Notes: a model not told the origin generated them from the sequence alone. A stretch of DNA of 64,000 nucleotides from Megaleporinus macrocephalus (GCA_021613375.1 CM038722.1:20756107-20820106); one strand, 5' to 3'. Positions 12,616 through 26,376 are shown, counted from the first letter of the stretch. Translations and numbers: made by a program.

Positions 12616-15600
12616 TCATGCAGTTTTGAGTTGAACTAAACTGAGTTCCTTTATGACCTGGTCAAGGAGCTCGTCAATGACGTCGCTGTTGAAGTCCACC
12701 TGCTGCAGGTTGAGAGCAGGAATGAAGGAGACCAACAGGTGGCCCACCTTAAGCCGTAGATTCCTTAGCTTGCACCTCTCTTCTCCAACAGCACAGTCTT
12801 CTTTCCCTCCTCCATCCATCTTTTTCTTCAGCTTCTCCAGCTCGCACTTTAGTTGGTCAACCAAGGTTGAGAGGTTAGCTTTGTCTTCTTTCACCTTCTC
12901 TAGCTAATGAAGAGTTCACATTATTAACAACATGGGAGTCTGAGACTAAAGTCTAAAACTCTAAAACTTATATATAGTAAAAAAAAATAGATGCCCAATT
13001 TCAGTCAGCTGTATTTGCTATTCATAAGTTTAAACATAGAATGCTCAGCCTATATTACTAAACCAAATGTTCCAACTTACAGCTGCCTAGGAACAAATAT
13101 AAATATTTAGTAGCTGCTAAGCTCAACATAGAAACTAGTTTGTGTGATACATTCATTAATGTTTAAAGCTTAACTTACATTCGAACTAACCTATGTTTGA
13201 ATGTCCATATAATTGATGCAGTTGCACATCTGTAACTGACATTTAACTAAATTTGTGTATCTACTAGAGTCCTCAGAGAGAAATAGTATTAGACAAAAAG
13301 ACATAAAATAAAATAATTAAAAAAAGAAGAGCCTTATTTTCATCGCTACATCGCTGGAATGTCTCCAGCGATGCTTAGAAGAAATTTCGGAACAACCGGA
13401 AACTTACCTGATTTACATTATTAAACAGATTTACTCTGGATCAATTTAAAATTTCCCAAACCTATAACCACAACCTCAACCCCTAAACCACCTGATGTGT
13501 TCAGATGGTCCTCATCAATGTATGTAAATAATTTAAACATTTTGTGTCAAATAATAAAAATTTATTAAATTCATCAGGTGCTAAACTCATGTGATCAATA
13601 CATATTTGCTAGAACCACATTAAATAGTAATAGCGGAATAAGAAAAGTTCAGTACAAGGGACTGACATACCGTGAACCTCAAACACTGTTGACTCCTCCT
13701 TCAAACACAAATCCTACACAGAGGGTGGTAAAATGGGCAGACTCTAAAGTCTTCACTCATTAAAATTTATGAAGAACAATAGGACAAAAATGGTTGACTG
13801 TGTGGAGAAATCTACCTTTCCAGTCTGTGAAACCAATGTTGGCACTTTTCAAATAATACTTTTCATATTCCAAGGAGCCAAACTGTCGAAAGGCACGGCT
13901 CAAGTTTTTAAACATTTGTCAAGCCAATCAAATGCAGCCTTTGTGGCACCATGTAAGGTGGAACATAAGTAAGCTGGAATGGGAGGCCAAATACAGCTCC
14001 TATTTCTTTTACGAGGTCCTGGACAACTTGAATTCAAAGTTGTTAGTTTGTGTTGCACGGACAGATTTCTTAAACTTTTAAACAATATCAGGCAGCTGTT
14101 TCTGTTTCATAAGGTTGTTTCTGCACTTGCAATCAAGGCGTCTCACTGTAAACAGCTAATCAGAGCAGAGCTCACTACATTATTCACTAAAAGGGAAATC
14201 AGTTTGTTTCATTTTAGGGCCAAATCATAGGGTGTAAACGGGCATGTAAAACTGTATGTGGGCATTTACCTTTAAAGATTAACTTAAACATGACCTCTGT
14301 TTAGCACTTGTATTAATAACTTGGTCTTTCGAGTGCAGTGTGTTTGCAGTCAATGTACAACCATCTAAACAGATCATTGGTTAGAAGTACCGGGGATGTG
14401 TGTAGGGAGTGCTTTTCACTTGTACCCTGCTTAGAAGCTGACTCCTCTCATCCTCCAGGGTGGCACAGTGGTCTCGGAGCACCTCCAACTCCTCCCTGCA
14501 AGTGTCCCGCTCCTCCGCAGCCTCCTTCATCATATCCATCAGCTTGTCCTGTTGCTGCTGCAGACTCCACAGCTCCTCTTGAGCATTGCGCACCTCAGCT
14601 TCCCCTTCCTGTGTGCAGTCTGAGTCTGCTATGTCTATTGGCGTTGAATGGTAACCTGTTTCTATGGTGGCTGACTCCTCTGTGTCATGCCACTCCTCTT
14701 CGTCCTCCTCAACAGGCTCCTGATAGGCCTCAAATCTCTCTGTGAATTGGCTCTGAACATTGCTCATTTGTGCATCTGAATTCAGGCATTTCTCTCCTCT
14801 TTCTACTCTCTTTAATTTTCTCTCCTCTTTTTTAATTACAGGACTGAAATTCACACGAATGTAGGTGTCGGCCCCTTGTGGTGGAGCATTAGTAGGTGAA
14901 GGTGTGCAGGGCATGCCAGCCTCTGCTGTGGGCGTCTCTTCAATAGAGCCCTTCCGGTTCTTCCTGTAACAGATGGAGGAACAAAAGATAAAGCCAAACC
15001 AGATGCTCCACAAATACTTATTAGGCAATTAGCCATAGGATATGCAAATTGACATCAGTACGTATGAGCGCTAATTACGACAGGCTCACCTTTTTAGTGT
15101 ATCAGAGAGGGCAGTGAGATTAATCAAAGGCAGTGGTGCTTTTTGAGCTAGAGATGAACTGGAGTCTGAAGAAAAAAACACAAACATCATCAAAGCTTAA
15201 AAGTAATAAGCTAAAGACAAATAAACTCATCCTGGAGTTTTAACTGTGTATAAATATGGGAGCAAATTAGGAATGACTCCCTCTTTATAAACTCCTGAGC
15301 TGTAAAATGACTTCACTTCACTTAGGATAAGCATCTAACAGTAGGTTATCATGCTCAGACTCAAACAGGAGTAAATACACAGCTAATCAAACACATATCA
15401 CACAATATGAGGGTGTGCTATTACAGGCCAGATTTGCTAAAATCTTTTTTCTCTATGATTTATTGTATTTGCTTATTTTTGACATCTAGTGGCTTAACCC
15501 TGCTACTGCAGTCAGTGACCTTTCCTTCAGCCGAGTAAATGTCATTGGAGGTAGAGCCACAAGCTCAAGATGATGCAATTGGTGTTTGTGGAACTGAAAA

Positions 15601-18600
15601 GGAACGGGAAGAACTTTTAATGGGCACCCGAATGCATAACTCATAAATAACTGAGCACATAACCAGCGTTCAACTGGCCAACTCTGCCTTGCTGAATGTT
15701 CCGACAATTATATTTCAGGTCAGACTGCACACAACTCGTCACAGCGCAAAGACAGCAAATACAAACAGCTGGAATCAACAGTGCCCAATACAATACCAAC
15801 CTAAGTGAGCATTAGTGCCGAGGGTGTTTCCTCTGTCAGTGGACTGACCAGAATGAGACGCCTGCCAGAACACTGCATTCTTAGGCTGTTTGGTTGGCGA
15901 AATCGGGCTTGATGTCTCTAATCCCTGGAGAAATATAGATTCAAATAGGATGAGAATGTATTTCCATTTAATATTAAACCTAAAATTACACTGGGGAGTA
16001 ACATTAATATTATCAAAGCTTCTTCTAGAAGTGACATCTAAATAAACACTTACCTCTGGCACGTTCTCCTCTTGTAGACTCTTACTGTTCCTTTTCCTGT
16101 TAAATCCAATGAGGCATAGATAAACAACACTGGATAAATAACATTAACAATATGTACTGTATGTATAAGAGCATCGTACTGGCGTTTGAAGGGTTTGGGG
16201 TATGACTTCTGCTCTTCTTCTTGATCGTCCAGTTCCTCTTCCACCATACAGCTCCTAATTGGGATCCAGTAAGTGTAAGAATAATCTGTTTTTCATGCCA
16301 TGTGTGTAACAAGCGTGTGAGCTTACATATGACTATTATGTCTTGCTAATGTACTTCTTCCATTTACAAATTTAGGCAGACAAAAAAAATGTTAAAACTG
16401 TTCCGCGGTGTATTGTTGCCAGTGAAAACACTACATAACATTAGAATAAATGCATATATATATATAGATAATTTTTTCAAACTTTTGCATAGTGTCATAC
16501 TTATGTTTTCAATGTATTGTGAATTCTGCCACAGCTACCTCACTACTATGGGGAGGTTAGGGGATATAGCCATATGCAGTAAGGACTTTGGCCTGCGCCA
16601 CAATCCTGAGGTTAAAATAGGGACATTTGTTGTTTTTGATGATATCTAGTTGTTGAGTTTTGCCTTGAGTATTGAGTATTTGTCTTCCCTCCTCCCGTGT
16701 TACCTTCTCCCTGTGTTTCAGTAGGCTGGGATAGTGCCTGTTAAGTGCCTGTTAAATAAAGAGCATTTGCCTGTATTTCCCACAGTGTGTTTAAATGGAC
16801 CAGTCTTTATTAGTTGTTAGCTACAGATATAGACTTATCGTTGCACCCCTAACCCTAGACTGATTTCACCCAACCAAAGCATACCCATAGCAATTAGAAG
16901 TGGTAATACTAGGCTCAGGATAGTACATCATAAAGGAAAGGAATCATATATAATATAAGGTATGTACCTTATATGATATATTATATCTTTCCTTTATGGA
17001 AAGGAATAAATCACTGAAATAACTACGAAGGTCAAAGGGTCTTGGCCAGCCTCTTCTCTGCAAAGTTACTATGAAATACGGCCATGCTGGGTTTTAATGA
17101 CTGCGCTTTTTATCCTGTGTAATTTAAGGTTCTCTTCACACAGGAGCATTCATTTGTTGGGTCATTGCAAAGACTCTCCTTGAAGAGTTTCAGTGTATCT
17201 CCAAAATGGTGGGAACATGGCAGGAACCTAGTCAGACAAGTGCTGTTCTGCTTTCCAGGATTAGCATGATCACACAATTCAACTTCTTAAGTTCAACTTG
17301 CTAGACATGATTTTTGGTCTGAAACACATTTAATCAACCACAACTGCCTCTTTTCCTCCCACATACTTACATACAACCTCTTCGAGCATGATGTCAACGA
17401 GTAAAAGTGTTTTACAGGGGGTCACCTGAATTGTGGGTCATGGTTCATGTTACAGAACCATTTCTCAGGCAGACGGCTGCAGTCAAAGCCATCTGGGAGT
17501 CTTCTCCACTTCAGGCAGCTGTCGCACTGGACCCAGACCTGATCCGGATCTTTCCTTCACACATGCAGACAGACCAACACAAGATTAGGAGAAGAGTATT
17601 GAAATAAGAAAGAATAGCTACCGCAAAAGTCTCTCTTGACAAACAAAAACACATTTCAAATGTTTGTGGCTGTTGCCAGTAGAGTTTTATATATTCTGAG
17701 ACTACTCTCTCACTCATAACTTAAACAAATCTGCTAAAAGTATGATTTCCACATTTGGTGTGTAAAAGAAGACAGTTTACAGTGTTTTGGAGAACAGGGA
17801 CAGTCTTATTTTGCTGAGTGAAAGTCTGTTGTATCGTAAATGAAAATGATTTTGCCTTTGTTAATTGCCCTGTTGATCCTAATGATCCTGTTGATGTAGA
17901 ATGTTGATGTAATTAATTACATAATGATGTTCTTAATGATGTAATTACTTATTTCGTTAAGTATTTCATTCAAAGTAAAATGACTTGTGTCATTGAGTAA
18001 TAACTAGATATCTCATGGTTACCCTTTGACTGAAAGACTTGTCCATGATGCTGATATCAATACAGGTTGCACTGCCTTCCCCATAACTAAGTAAGCTGAA
18101 CTGAAATGACCTTTTCCCAACAGAGGAACAGAAAGCAGACGCATTGAACTAAAATATCCAGTGGCGCAACACTCACATTGTGTCCTCTATTGGAATGGTG
18201 CATTTTGGATCCTCTTTTTTGCGTTTGTAGCGAATCTCATTCCAGTACTCTTCCAGTTTGATACTTAGGTTATGCATGGTTTTCCTACACACAAATACAA
18301 ATGTAGAATTATAATTATTGTTTGTATATACATAATATAATGCTTAATATTCTAAAGGTGTTTTCCAGTCTTAGACCAAATTAGTTTTTAATGGAGAAAA
18401 TCTAGAAGACACTGAAGTGGCTTAAGATTTACCTGTATTTATCAGTGTCATCAAAGTCCTGTTTGTTGTGTGTTGGTTGGAGAAAATTACATTCAATCAC
18501 ACCAATGACTCCAATACCCTTTCTCTCGGCCTATTTTATAAAGAGAATGAGACGGATCGTCATTAAAAATTTTCAGTGCATAAATAAAAAAAAATTACAC

Positions 18601-21600
18601 TCTTCCATGAACAAGATTTATTTTGGTTTGTTTTACCTTGCGTTGGCAACTAACTCTTTCATAGGCTTTGATGAGTCTGTTTTTGTGATACATCATGATA
18701 CCATAATGCTCCCTGCTGTTAGTGTTGAACCCGAAGGTGATGCGAATGCGTTTGGTCTGGGAGCGCAGTCAAGAATTTTGTTAAAATAAGCAAAGAGCAG
18801 ATATATATGAACTATGGAAGTGTATGTGTAACTCTGTGGCTAAACATAGCAATGGAGAATCCAGGGTTCTGTGATTATATGATTTCTGTAAAACTAAAAT
18901 CCTAAGGCATTTTTTCTTTAGTGCTGAATATCTTGAACACTGTATCAGGGATGATATCTGAGCTAGCTGACTGCTTCACTAAATGTTAAGTGAGGATGGT
19001 GGCAGAGAAAGGTCAAGCGTGATATTATTGGTTAATGTTGTTTCTTCTCACCTGCTGGTTTACGTTGATGGTATGATCAACTGTATGGTACAATGAATTG
19101 TGCTTAATATGACCAGGGACATAAACTAACCAGTAGTAGACAAACTAGACTAAGTAGACTAAGCAGACTAATATAAACTAACTAAGCAGAAAAAACTTTA
19201 AGGATACAAGGAACGAAGGTCTGTAGTTGTCATTGGCAATATGAGCCAGACTCTTGGAGATGAGCTGGGTTCTCACTCTCTGTCCTCTAATGTTAATCTG
19301 CATACGTGGCTTCAGGTACAAAATGCTACAGTATGCCTGCAAATAAAAAATTCAAAAAACACAATTTTTCAGTTTTAAAAAAAAATGTAAACCATATTGT
19401 GTCATATGGAACAAAGCTGTTCCATATTACTGCATGTGCCTTACCCTTAGTGAATAGCGGCTCTCCGGCATTGTGGCTCGGATCTCACTGGTCTTCTCTC
19501 TGACATTTGCTCGGATCTGAATGTCATATTTATCCGTGTCAAAATCAAATTCTGTCTCCCCACTTGTTGTCCTACAAGAGAGAAAGTGTCCTATATCCAG
19601 TTGTTCATTCACACACACAGCCATGTATTATTATCTTTACATTAATCACACGTGTGTGCATCTCACGTGCGCAAGTTCCAGATAATGATCCGTGTGCCAG
19701 TGGGTCCAACAGCGCTGATGGCACGCAACTCTGAGAACAGCTCCTTCTCTGTGCTGAACAGGGAATAAGTGAGGATGGCAGTCAAGCTGGCATCTTCCAC
19801 TCTGGTGACGTCAAATGTCAAGGTCCAAGTGCATTAAATAAAGCATGATTTATCTGAATATCTATCTTAAGAATTTGTTAAGAGTTTACTTTGGAGACAA
19901 ATCATATTTACAGTTTCCCTTTAATGCCAAATGCATCTAATTCTCTAAATGCCTTCTTCATCAATGTAACAAGAGATCTAAGTTTATGTCAGATAAAATA
20001 TGTAGCTCTCATAAAATGCAGTTTCAGCCAAGTGTGGGATGACTTAGTGTTAATTGGTGTGCATATAAGGTCTATCACTTTTTAGATACATTTCTCTTGT
20101 AAATGTAGTGCACACCTGAAGAAACAAACTTGTGACTTTCCCTGTTATATCTTTAAATAGCACTTTAAGAGCTCATACTTTTACTTGTCTATTATCAACA
20201 ATCCTCACCTGCTCCTTAGATCATTTCTACATAACCTCTGTAGCCAATCTACACATTGTCTGACACCTTAATGTGTTCGAAGGACAGCAATAACTTTCCA
20301 GTTCTGTACACATGGCCCAATATGTGTCCACAGTTGGCTAATACTGATCCTGAAGGCAGTGTTTCCCAATCACACAGCCCTGCACATTTTACGTGTCACC
20401 TAAAAAACATGATTCAGCTCATTACCAGAATGACTAATCAGCTGATTTGAATGGATCCCAAGCAGCAAGATTTTTCAAACCAAATGGGGGTCAGTCATGT
20501 TCTCTTTGACTGGGGATCAAGGATGTGTTACCTGTATTATCCACCCAACAATATTATCCTACTGAAGTCACTGGGAAGGATACTGGTTTTGTCCATCTCG
20601 TCTAAAGGTGAGTATGGGAACCATGATCTGTTGGGCTTTAATGGCCTCCAGGTAAGACTGGGACAGCAGGCCTATACTCATGCTGTTTCTGGTCTTGGTG
20701 AAGACAATGGCATCCTTCCCCAGGCGCATGGACCCTGATTTAAAGCCATTACCATAGACGCCTACTGGGACATGGTCATTCAGAGCTTTCTTGTCACTGT
20801 AGCCAAAGCTGAACGAAGCAAGACAATGTGACATTTCAGTGAAGGGAAATATGTGCTCTGCAGACTTAAATAGCTGCAGTAAAACACTTTGCTATGCTGC
20901 ATTATAGAACCTTTAAACTTTAAAATAGGCTTCTGTTTGAACTTTTGTAAATCTAATTTACAAACCTATTTAAAAAAATTTCTATTAAAAAAAGTTCTAT
21001 AGGGAACCAAAAGTAGTTAGTCAATGGCAGTTCCTCTTTCTGACACCTTTATTTTTAAGAGCACTGTGTTCTCATTAAACTGTGATAACCTGATAAGGTA
21101 TCACATGTCACACTTGGCAATACCTAAGCATCTTATGCAGTTTGGCTCTGTTCATGCCTGCCCCATTATCCATGAATGAGAGGCAGTCCAGCCCTTTGAT
21201 GCATGTCCAGTCTATCCAGAACTGTCTGGCACAGACATCTGGGTCGTAAGCGTTGTCTGCAATATGTGTGTAAATCAGAAGAAACACAAGAATTTACATA
21301 AAATAAAAGTTGGAAAGGATGCAGTTGTACTGAAACAGCTCAAGTTACAATCTTAAAGCAACAGTTCATTCATGATTTCCATTTTAAACGTCTTTCTAGT
21401 GCCAACCTCATCAAAATCATCAACTTACCAATAAGTTCGGCAATGGCGCCGAAGGGCCAGGTATGGCTCGTGGAATTGGTGTGAAGAAATTTAGGATTGA
21501 GCTATTGGAGAGAGCACAGTCAAATGGTATTAATCATGTTATCATCATAACATGGTGTGGGTTCTGTACGTATACATAACATTACAAATACAATAATCAA

Positions 21601-23068
21601 CTGTAATGGACTTTTTTATAAACCAGTGATAATACAATGTACTCCATGATGCGAAGGAAAAAATCAACACAATAAAATGGCTGAGATGAAAACAAAATAA
21701 TTCAGAGTGGTTTGTTGTGAAATGCTTTCTTGTAGAAAAAACTGCACATCCAGAATTTGTCACAGTGGTGGTGGCAGGAACCAGACATCAACATCTAAAA
21801 CCACCTCACAGAATGTTATTACATTAAATTGTTAGATATGTGCGATCTTTATTATATCATATCATATTCCTTTCCACTTAGGTGGCTCACCCAGGTATAT
21901 TAAAAGCCACTTAAATGTATTTGGTTACCTATTTTATTATTTTCTATTTTTATGAACAATGCCATCTGCAATTGGTTAATTTTTGGAAAATCTTGTCTGG
22001 CTGTTGTCTAGTGACAGTTGCACATGCTCTACAGAGGAGCAAACAGAGAGGTATTACATAAGAAGAGGAGGACATGGAGAATATTTCCCAAACACAGAAC
22101 AGGTAAAAACTCCTGTTGGTAGCTACAAGACGCAAAAGTGCACAGCACATGAAACTTGACTGTTGTGCAATAAATCCAAAATATATTCAGACTGTTTTCT
22201 CCACAGGCTATGGCAGTTAGAAAGACACAGACTAACTTTTGTTATAGTTTAGTAACTTCAGTTTAGTTATAGTTAGACATTTACTCAACAGATATACATA
22301 AGTCCTTTCCACCATATACATACACAAGTATATTTCAGACAAACGCTGCTTTGTGAATACATTTTGGCCTAACATGCATTTAAATCATAAAAGTCATGGT
22401 GGAGGAGTACATGCAGGATATCGTGAGAAAATATAGTCCTTATGAATATTTTACCATTTATAATCATCGTTACATATGAAAACCCAGAAGGCAGGTGTGG
22501 GTTGACTGGTGGTTTAGACATACACACCCACCTACGCGTAGACATGGCGAGCCCTGGTTCATATCACCATCACCGAAAAGATATCCGAGTCTGTATTTCA
22601 CATCACAGCACTCTCAGTGACTGTGTTTACATCTCAAGCACTGAATTTTTTTTTTTTTTTGTAATTTCCCTTTAATACTGGTGGCGGTTACTGTAAGATA
22701 GTAAAAGAAAACTAGTTAGCATTACTAGCTAAATGACTTGAAGAAACACCGTTTTTACAATAATAAATAAAGTCTTAGGTAGCTTTAACAAAACAAAACT
22801 TTGACCAAACTTTTTTCACGTACGTGTAAATGATAAAGATACACATGAGCCGCCACATTAGCTGATCAAGTGTAATGTTAACCAATGTTAGCGTTCCGTT
22901 AATCGGAGGTTGACGTTAGAACAGACGTTCACCGTTCAGACCGTCAGTCTCTGTAACGTGTACTGAGCAAAACGAAATACGGGATGAAATATGCCGCACG
23001 TATAGTAAAAGAACTTGAAAGGTACTCACTAAGCTCAGTGGTATCCCTTTTCGCTTCCGAGTGGACAT
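12616..23068 (-). CDS. morc3: MORC family CW-type zinc finger protein 3 (complete, 17 coding exons)
   Basis: A nuclear GHKL ATPase that reads H3K4me3 and forms nuclear bodies in mammals (family knowledge). Coding exons on the minus strand: 23068-23030, 21501-21429, 21256-21124, 20808-20584, 19801-19667, 19571-19445, 19336-19208, 18756-18637, 18530-18433, 18284-18177, 17554-17426, 16254-16180, 16096-16054, 15924-15801, 15165-15090, 14963-14426, 12903-12616. All phases agree and the sum is 2460 nt, about 819 residues (human about 939). Visible parts: [11 protein letters not shown] near residue 20; ATP site with DNAYDP (Asn39) and DNGAGM (67-72); [17 protein letters not shown]5 region to about 390; CW domain about 403-441 with Cys406, 409, 430, 441 and [14 protein letters not shown]; an IKKE SUMO-type site at 588-591; coiled coil about 665-755; and a C-terminus with LRLKVGHLL and LNLQQVDF typical of MORC3. 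The exon 4 donor is ambiguous. A further small exon between 14426 and 12903 cannot be excluded. Fish have more than one morc3 paralogue and I cannot say which this is. Confidence 0.95.
13349..13373. repeat. Perfect 10-bp stem, 5-nt loop hairpin in morc3 intron 16
   Basis: CATCGCTGGA, loop, TCCAGCGATG. No run of T follows that would suggest a Pol III or other terminator. Function unknown. Confidence 0.6.
16929..16998. repeat. 70-bp palindrome in morc3 intron 11
   Basis: The outer 12-bp arms CATAAAGGAAAG and CTTTCCTTTATG are perfect. The centre ATAAGGTATGTACCTTAT is an almost perfect palindrome, and the AT-rich middle is imperfect. It could extrude as a cruciform or be a tiny MITE. Confidence 0.7.
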
Positions 23069-23254
23069 TTTCTTCGGGGTTTCAGTGGAAAACTAACTCC
23101 ATGCTGTCTCGAGTTTGTCGTTGAGCTGTTGTAACGGTTACACTCTCAGAGCGCGCTCCAGGCTTGCGCTCCAGGCGTGCACGCGCGCGCCCTGACTGAG
23201 CCACTGAGCGGGAGCTTCATGAAGGCTATTGTTATCAGCAGGAGGAGACAGACT
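23069..23254 (-). promoter_or_regulatory. morc3 5' flank / probable promoter and 5' UTR
   Basis: This is the short stretch between the morc3 start codon and the GC-rich minisatellite. It is GC- and CpG-rich, with a run of alternating CG/GC bases around 23150-23190 and a palindromic GTAACGGTTAC near 23131. No TATA box is evident, which fits a housekeeping-type promoter. The transcription start cannot be placed from sequence alone. Confidence 0.5.
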
Positions 23255-26200
23255 AGCAGCGTGGACAGGACACAGACAGCTGTGGGCGGTCAGCAGCGTG
23301 GACAGGACACAGACAGCTGTGGGCGGTCAGCAGCGTGGACAGGACACAGACAGCTGTGGGCGGTCAGCAGCGTGGACAGGACACAGACAGCTTTGGGCGG
23401 TCAGCAGCGTGGACAGGACACTTACTGCTGTGGGCGGTCAGCAGCGTGGACAGACACTTACTGCTGTGAGCGGTCAGCAGCGTGGACAGGACACTTACTG
23501 CTGTGGGCGGTCAGCAGCGTGGACAGGACACAGACAGCTGTGGGCGGTCAGCAGCGTGGACAGGACACTTACTGCTGTGGGCGGTCAGCAGCGTGGACAG
23601 GACACTTACTGCTGTGGGCGGTCAGCAGCGTGGACAGACACTTACTGCTGTGAGCGGTCAGCAGCGTGGACAGGACACTTACTGCTGTGGGCGGTCAGCA
23701 GCGTGGACAGGACACAGACTGCTGTGGGCGGTCAGCAGCGTGGATAGACACTTACTGCTGTGGGCGGTCAGCAGCGTGGACAGGACACAGACAGCTGTGG
23801 GCGGTCAGCAGCGTGGATAGACACTTACTGCTGTGGGCGGTCAGCAGCGTGGACAGGACACAGACAGCTTTGGGTGGTCAGCAGCGTGGACAGGACACTT
23901 ACTGCTGTGGGCGGTCAGCAGCGTGGGCAGGACACTTACTGCTGTGGGCGGTCAGCAATGTGGACAGACACTTACTGCTGTGGGCGGTCAGCAGCGTGGA
24001 CAGGACACTTACTGCTGTGGGCGGTCAGCAGCGTGGACAGGACACAGACAGCTGTGGGCGGTCAGCAGCGTGGACAGGACACTTACTGCTGTGGGCGGTC
24101 AGCAGCGTGGACAGACACTTACTGCTGTGGGCGGTCAGCAGCGTGGACAGGACACAGACAGCTGTGGGCGGTCAGCAGCGTGGACAGACACTTACTGCTG
24201 TGGGCGGTCAGCAGCGTGGGCAGGACACTTACTGCTGTGGGCGGTCAGCAGTGTGGACAGACACTTACTGCTGTGGGCGGTCAGCAGCGTGGACAGGACA
24301 CTTACTGCTGTGGGCGGTCAGCAGCGTGGACAGGACACAGACAGCTGTGGGCGGTCAGCAGCGTGGACAGGACACTTACTGCTGTGGGCGGTCAGCAGCG
24401 TGGACAGACACTTACTGCTGTGGGCGGTCAGCAGCGTGGACAGGACACAGACAGCTGTGGGCGGTCAGCAGCGTGGACAGACACTTACTGCTGTGGGCAG
24501 TCAGCAGTGTGGACAGGACACTTACTGCTGTGGGCGGTCAGCAGCGTGGACAGGACACTTACTGCTGTGGGCGGTGAGCAGCGTGGACAGACACTTACTG
24601 CTGTGGGCGGTCAGCAGCGTGGACAGGACACAGACAGCTGTGGGCGGTCAGCAGCGTGGACAGACACTTACTGCTGTGGGCAGTCAGCAGTGTGGACAGG
24701 ACACTTACTGCTGTGGGCGGTCAGCAGCGTGGACAGGACACTTACTGCTGTGGGCGGTCAGCAGCGTGGACAGGACACTTACTGCTGTGGGCGGTCAGCA
24801 GCGTGGACAGACACTTACTGCTGTGGGCGGTCAGCAGCGTGGACAGGACACTTACTGCTGTGGGCGGTCAGCAGCGTGGACAGACACTTACTGCTGTGGG
24901 CGGTCAGCAGCGTGGACAGACACTTACTGCTGTGAGCGGTCAGCAGTGTGGACAGACACTTACTGCTGTGGGCGGTCAGCAGCGTGGACAGGACACAGAC
25001 AGCTGTGGGCGGTCAGCAGCGTGGACAGACACTTACTGCTGTGGGCGGTCAGCAGCGTGGATAGACACTTACTGCTGTGAGCGGTCAGCAGCGTGGACAG
25101 GACACTTACTGCTGTGGGCGGTCAGCAGCGTGGACAGGACACTTACTGCTGTGGGCGGTCAGCAGCGTGGACAGACACTTACTGCTGTGGGCGGTCAGCA
25201 GCGTGGACAGACACTTACTGCTGTGGGCGGTCAGCAGCGTGGACAGACACTTACTGCTGTGGGCAGTCAGCAGTGTGGACAGACACTTACTGCTGTGGGC
25301 GGTCAGCAGCGTGGACAGGACACTTACTGCTGTGGGCAGTCAGCAGCGTGGACAGACACTTACTGCTGTGGGCGGTGAGCAGCGTGGACAGACACTTACT
25401 GCTGTGGGCGGTCAGCAGCGTGGACAGGACACTTACTGCTGTGGGCGGTCAGCAGCGTGGACAGGACACTTACTGCTGTGGGCGGTCAGCAGCGTGGACA
25501 GACACTTACTGCTGTGGGCGGTCAGCAGCGTGGACAGACACTTACTGCTGTGAGCGGTCAGCAGTGTGGACAGACACTTACTGCTGTGGGCGGTCAGCAG
25601 CGTGGACAGGACACTTACTGCTGTGGGCGGTCAGCAGCGTGGACAGGACATAGACAGCTTTGGGCGGTCAGCAGCGTGGACAGGACACTTACTGCTGTGG
25701 GCGGTCAGCAGCGTGGACAGACACTTACTGCTGTGGGCGGTCAGCAGCGTGGACAGGACACTTACTGCTGTGGGCGGTCAGCAGCGTGGACAGACACTTA
25801 CTGCTGTGGGCGGTCAGCAGCGTGGACAGACACTTACTGCTGTGAGCGGTCAGCAGTGTGGACAGACACTTACTGCTGTGGGCGGTCAGCAGCGTGGACA
25901 GGACACTTACTGCTGTGGGCGGTCAGCAGCGTGGACAGGACACAGACAGCTTTGGGCGGTCAGCAGCGTGGACAGGACACTTACTGCTGTGGGCGGTCAG
26001 CAGCGTGGACAGACACTTACTGCTGTGGGCGGTCAGCAGCGTGGACAGACACTTACTGCTGTGGGCGGTCAGCAGCGTGGACAGGACACAGACAGCTTTG
26101 GGCGGTCAGCAGCGTGGACAGGACACTTACTGCTGTGGGCGGTCAGCAGCGTGGACAGACACTTACTGCTGTGGGCGGTCAGCAGCGTGGACAGACACTT

Positions 26201-26376
26201 ACTGCTGTGGGCGGTCAGCAGCGTGGACAGGACACTTACTGCTGTGGGCGGTCAGCAGTGTGGACAGACACTTACTGCTGTGGGCGGTCAGCAGCGTGGA
26301 CAGACACTTACTGCTGTGGGCGGTCAGCAGCGTGGACAGGACACTTACTGCTGTGGGCGGTCAGCAGCGTGGACAG
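23255..26376. repeat. 36/37-bp GC-rich minisatellite, about 85 units, upstream of morc3
   Basis: A near-perfect tandem array of a unit carrying GTGGGCGGTCAGCAGCGTGG. There are three main unit types: a 37-mer with GGACACAGACAGCT, a 37-mer with AGGACACTTACTGCTG, and a 36-mer with AGACACTTACTGCTG (one G fewer). Minor variants (GAGCGGTC, GGCAGTCAGCAGTG, GCTTTGGG) recur in blocks, which points to higher-order duplication. Almost every unit contains GGGCGG, the core of an Sp1/KLF GC box. The array begins about 190 bp upstream of the morc3 ATG and is open in all three forward frames because the unit lacks stops; these frames are not genes. Array length in the living genome is probably polymorphic. 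Confidence 0.97.

Noticed and set aside
12653..12907. 84-codon plus-strand frame
   Set aside because: It is the shadow of morc3 exon 17 on the other strand.
14338..14745. 135-codon plus-strand frame rich in Pro and Ser
   Set aside because: It is antisense to morc3 exon 16, whose minus frame continues in phase with its neighbours.
17360..17400. Candidate morc3 exon after the CW exon
   Set aside because: It would leave an intron of about 25 nt, too short to splice. The exon at 16254-16180 continues the CW domain in phase with the expected fourth Cys.
23255..26376. CRISPR-like regular array
   Set aside because: Units are contiguous with no unique spacers, and the sequence is from a vertebrate genome; it is a minisatellite.
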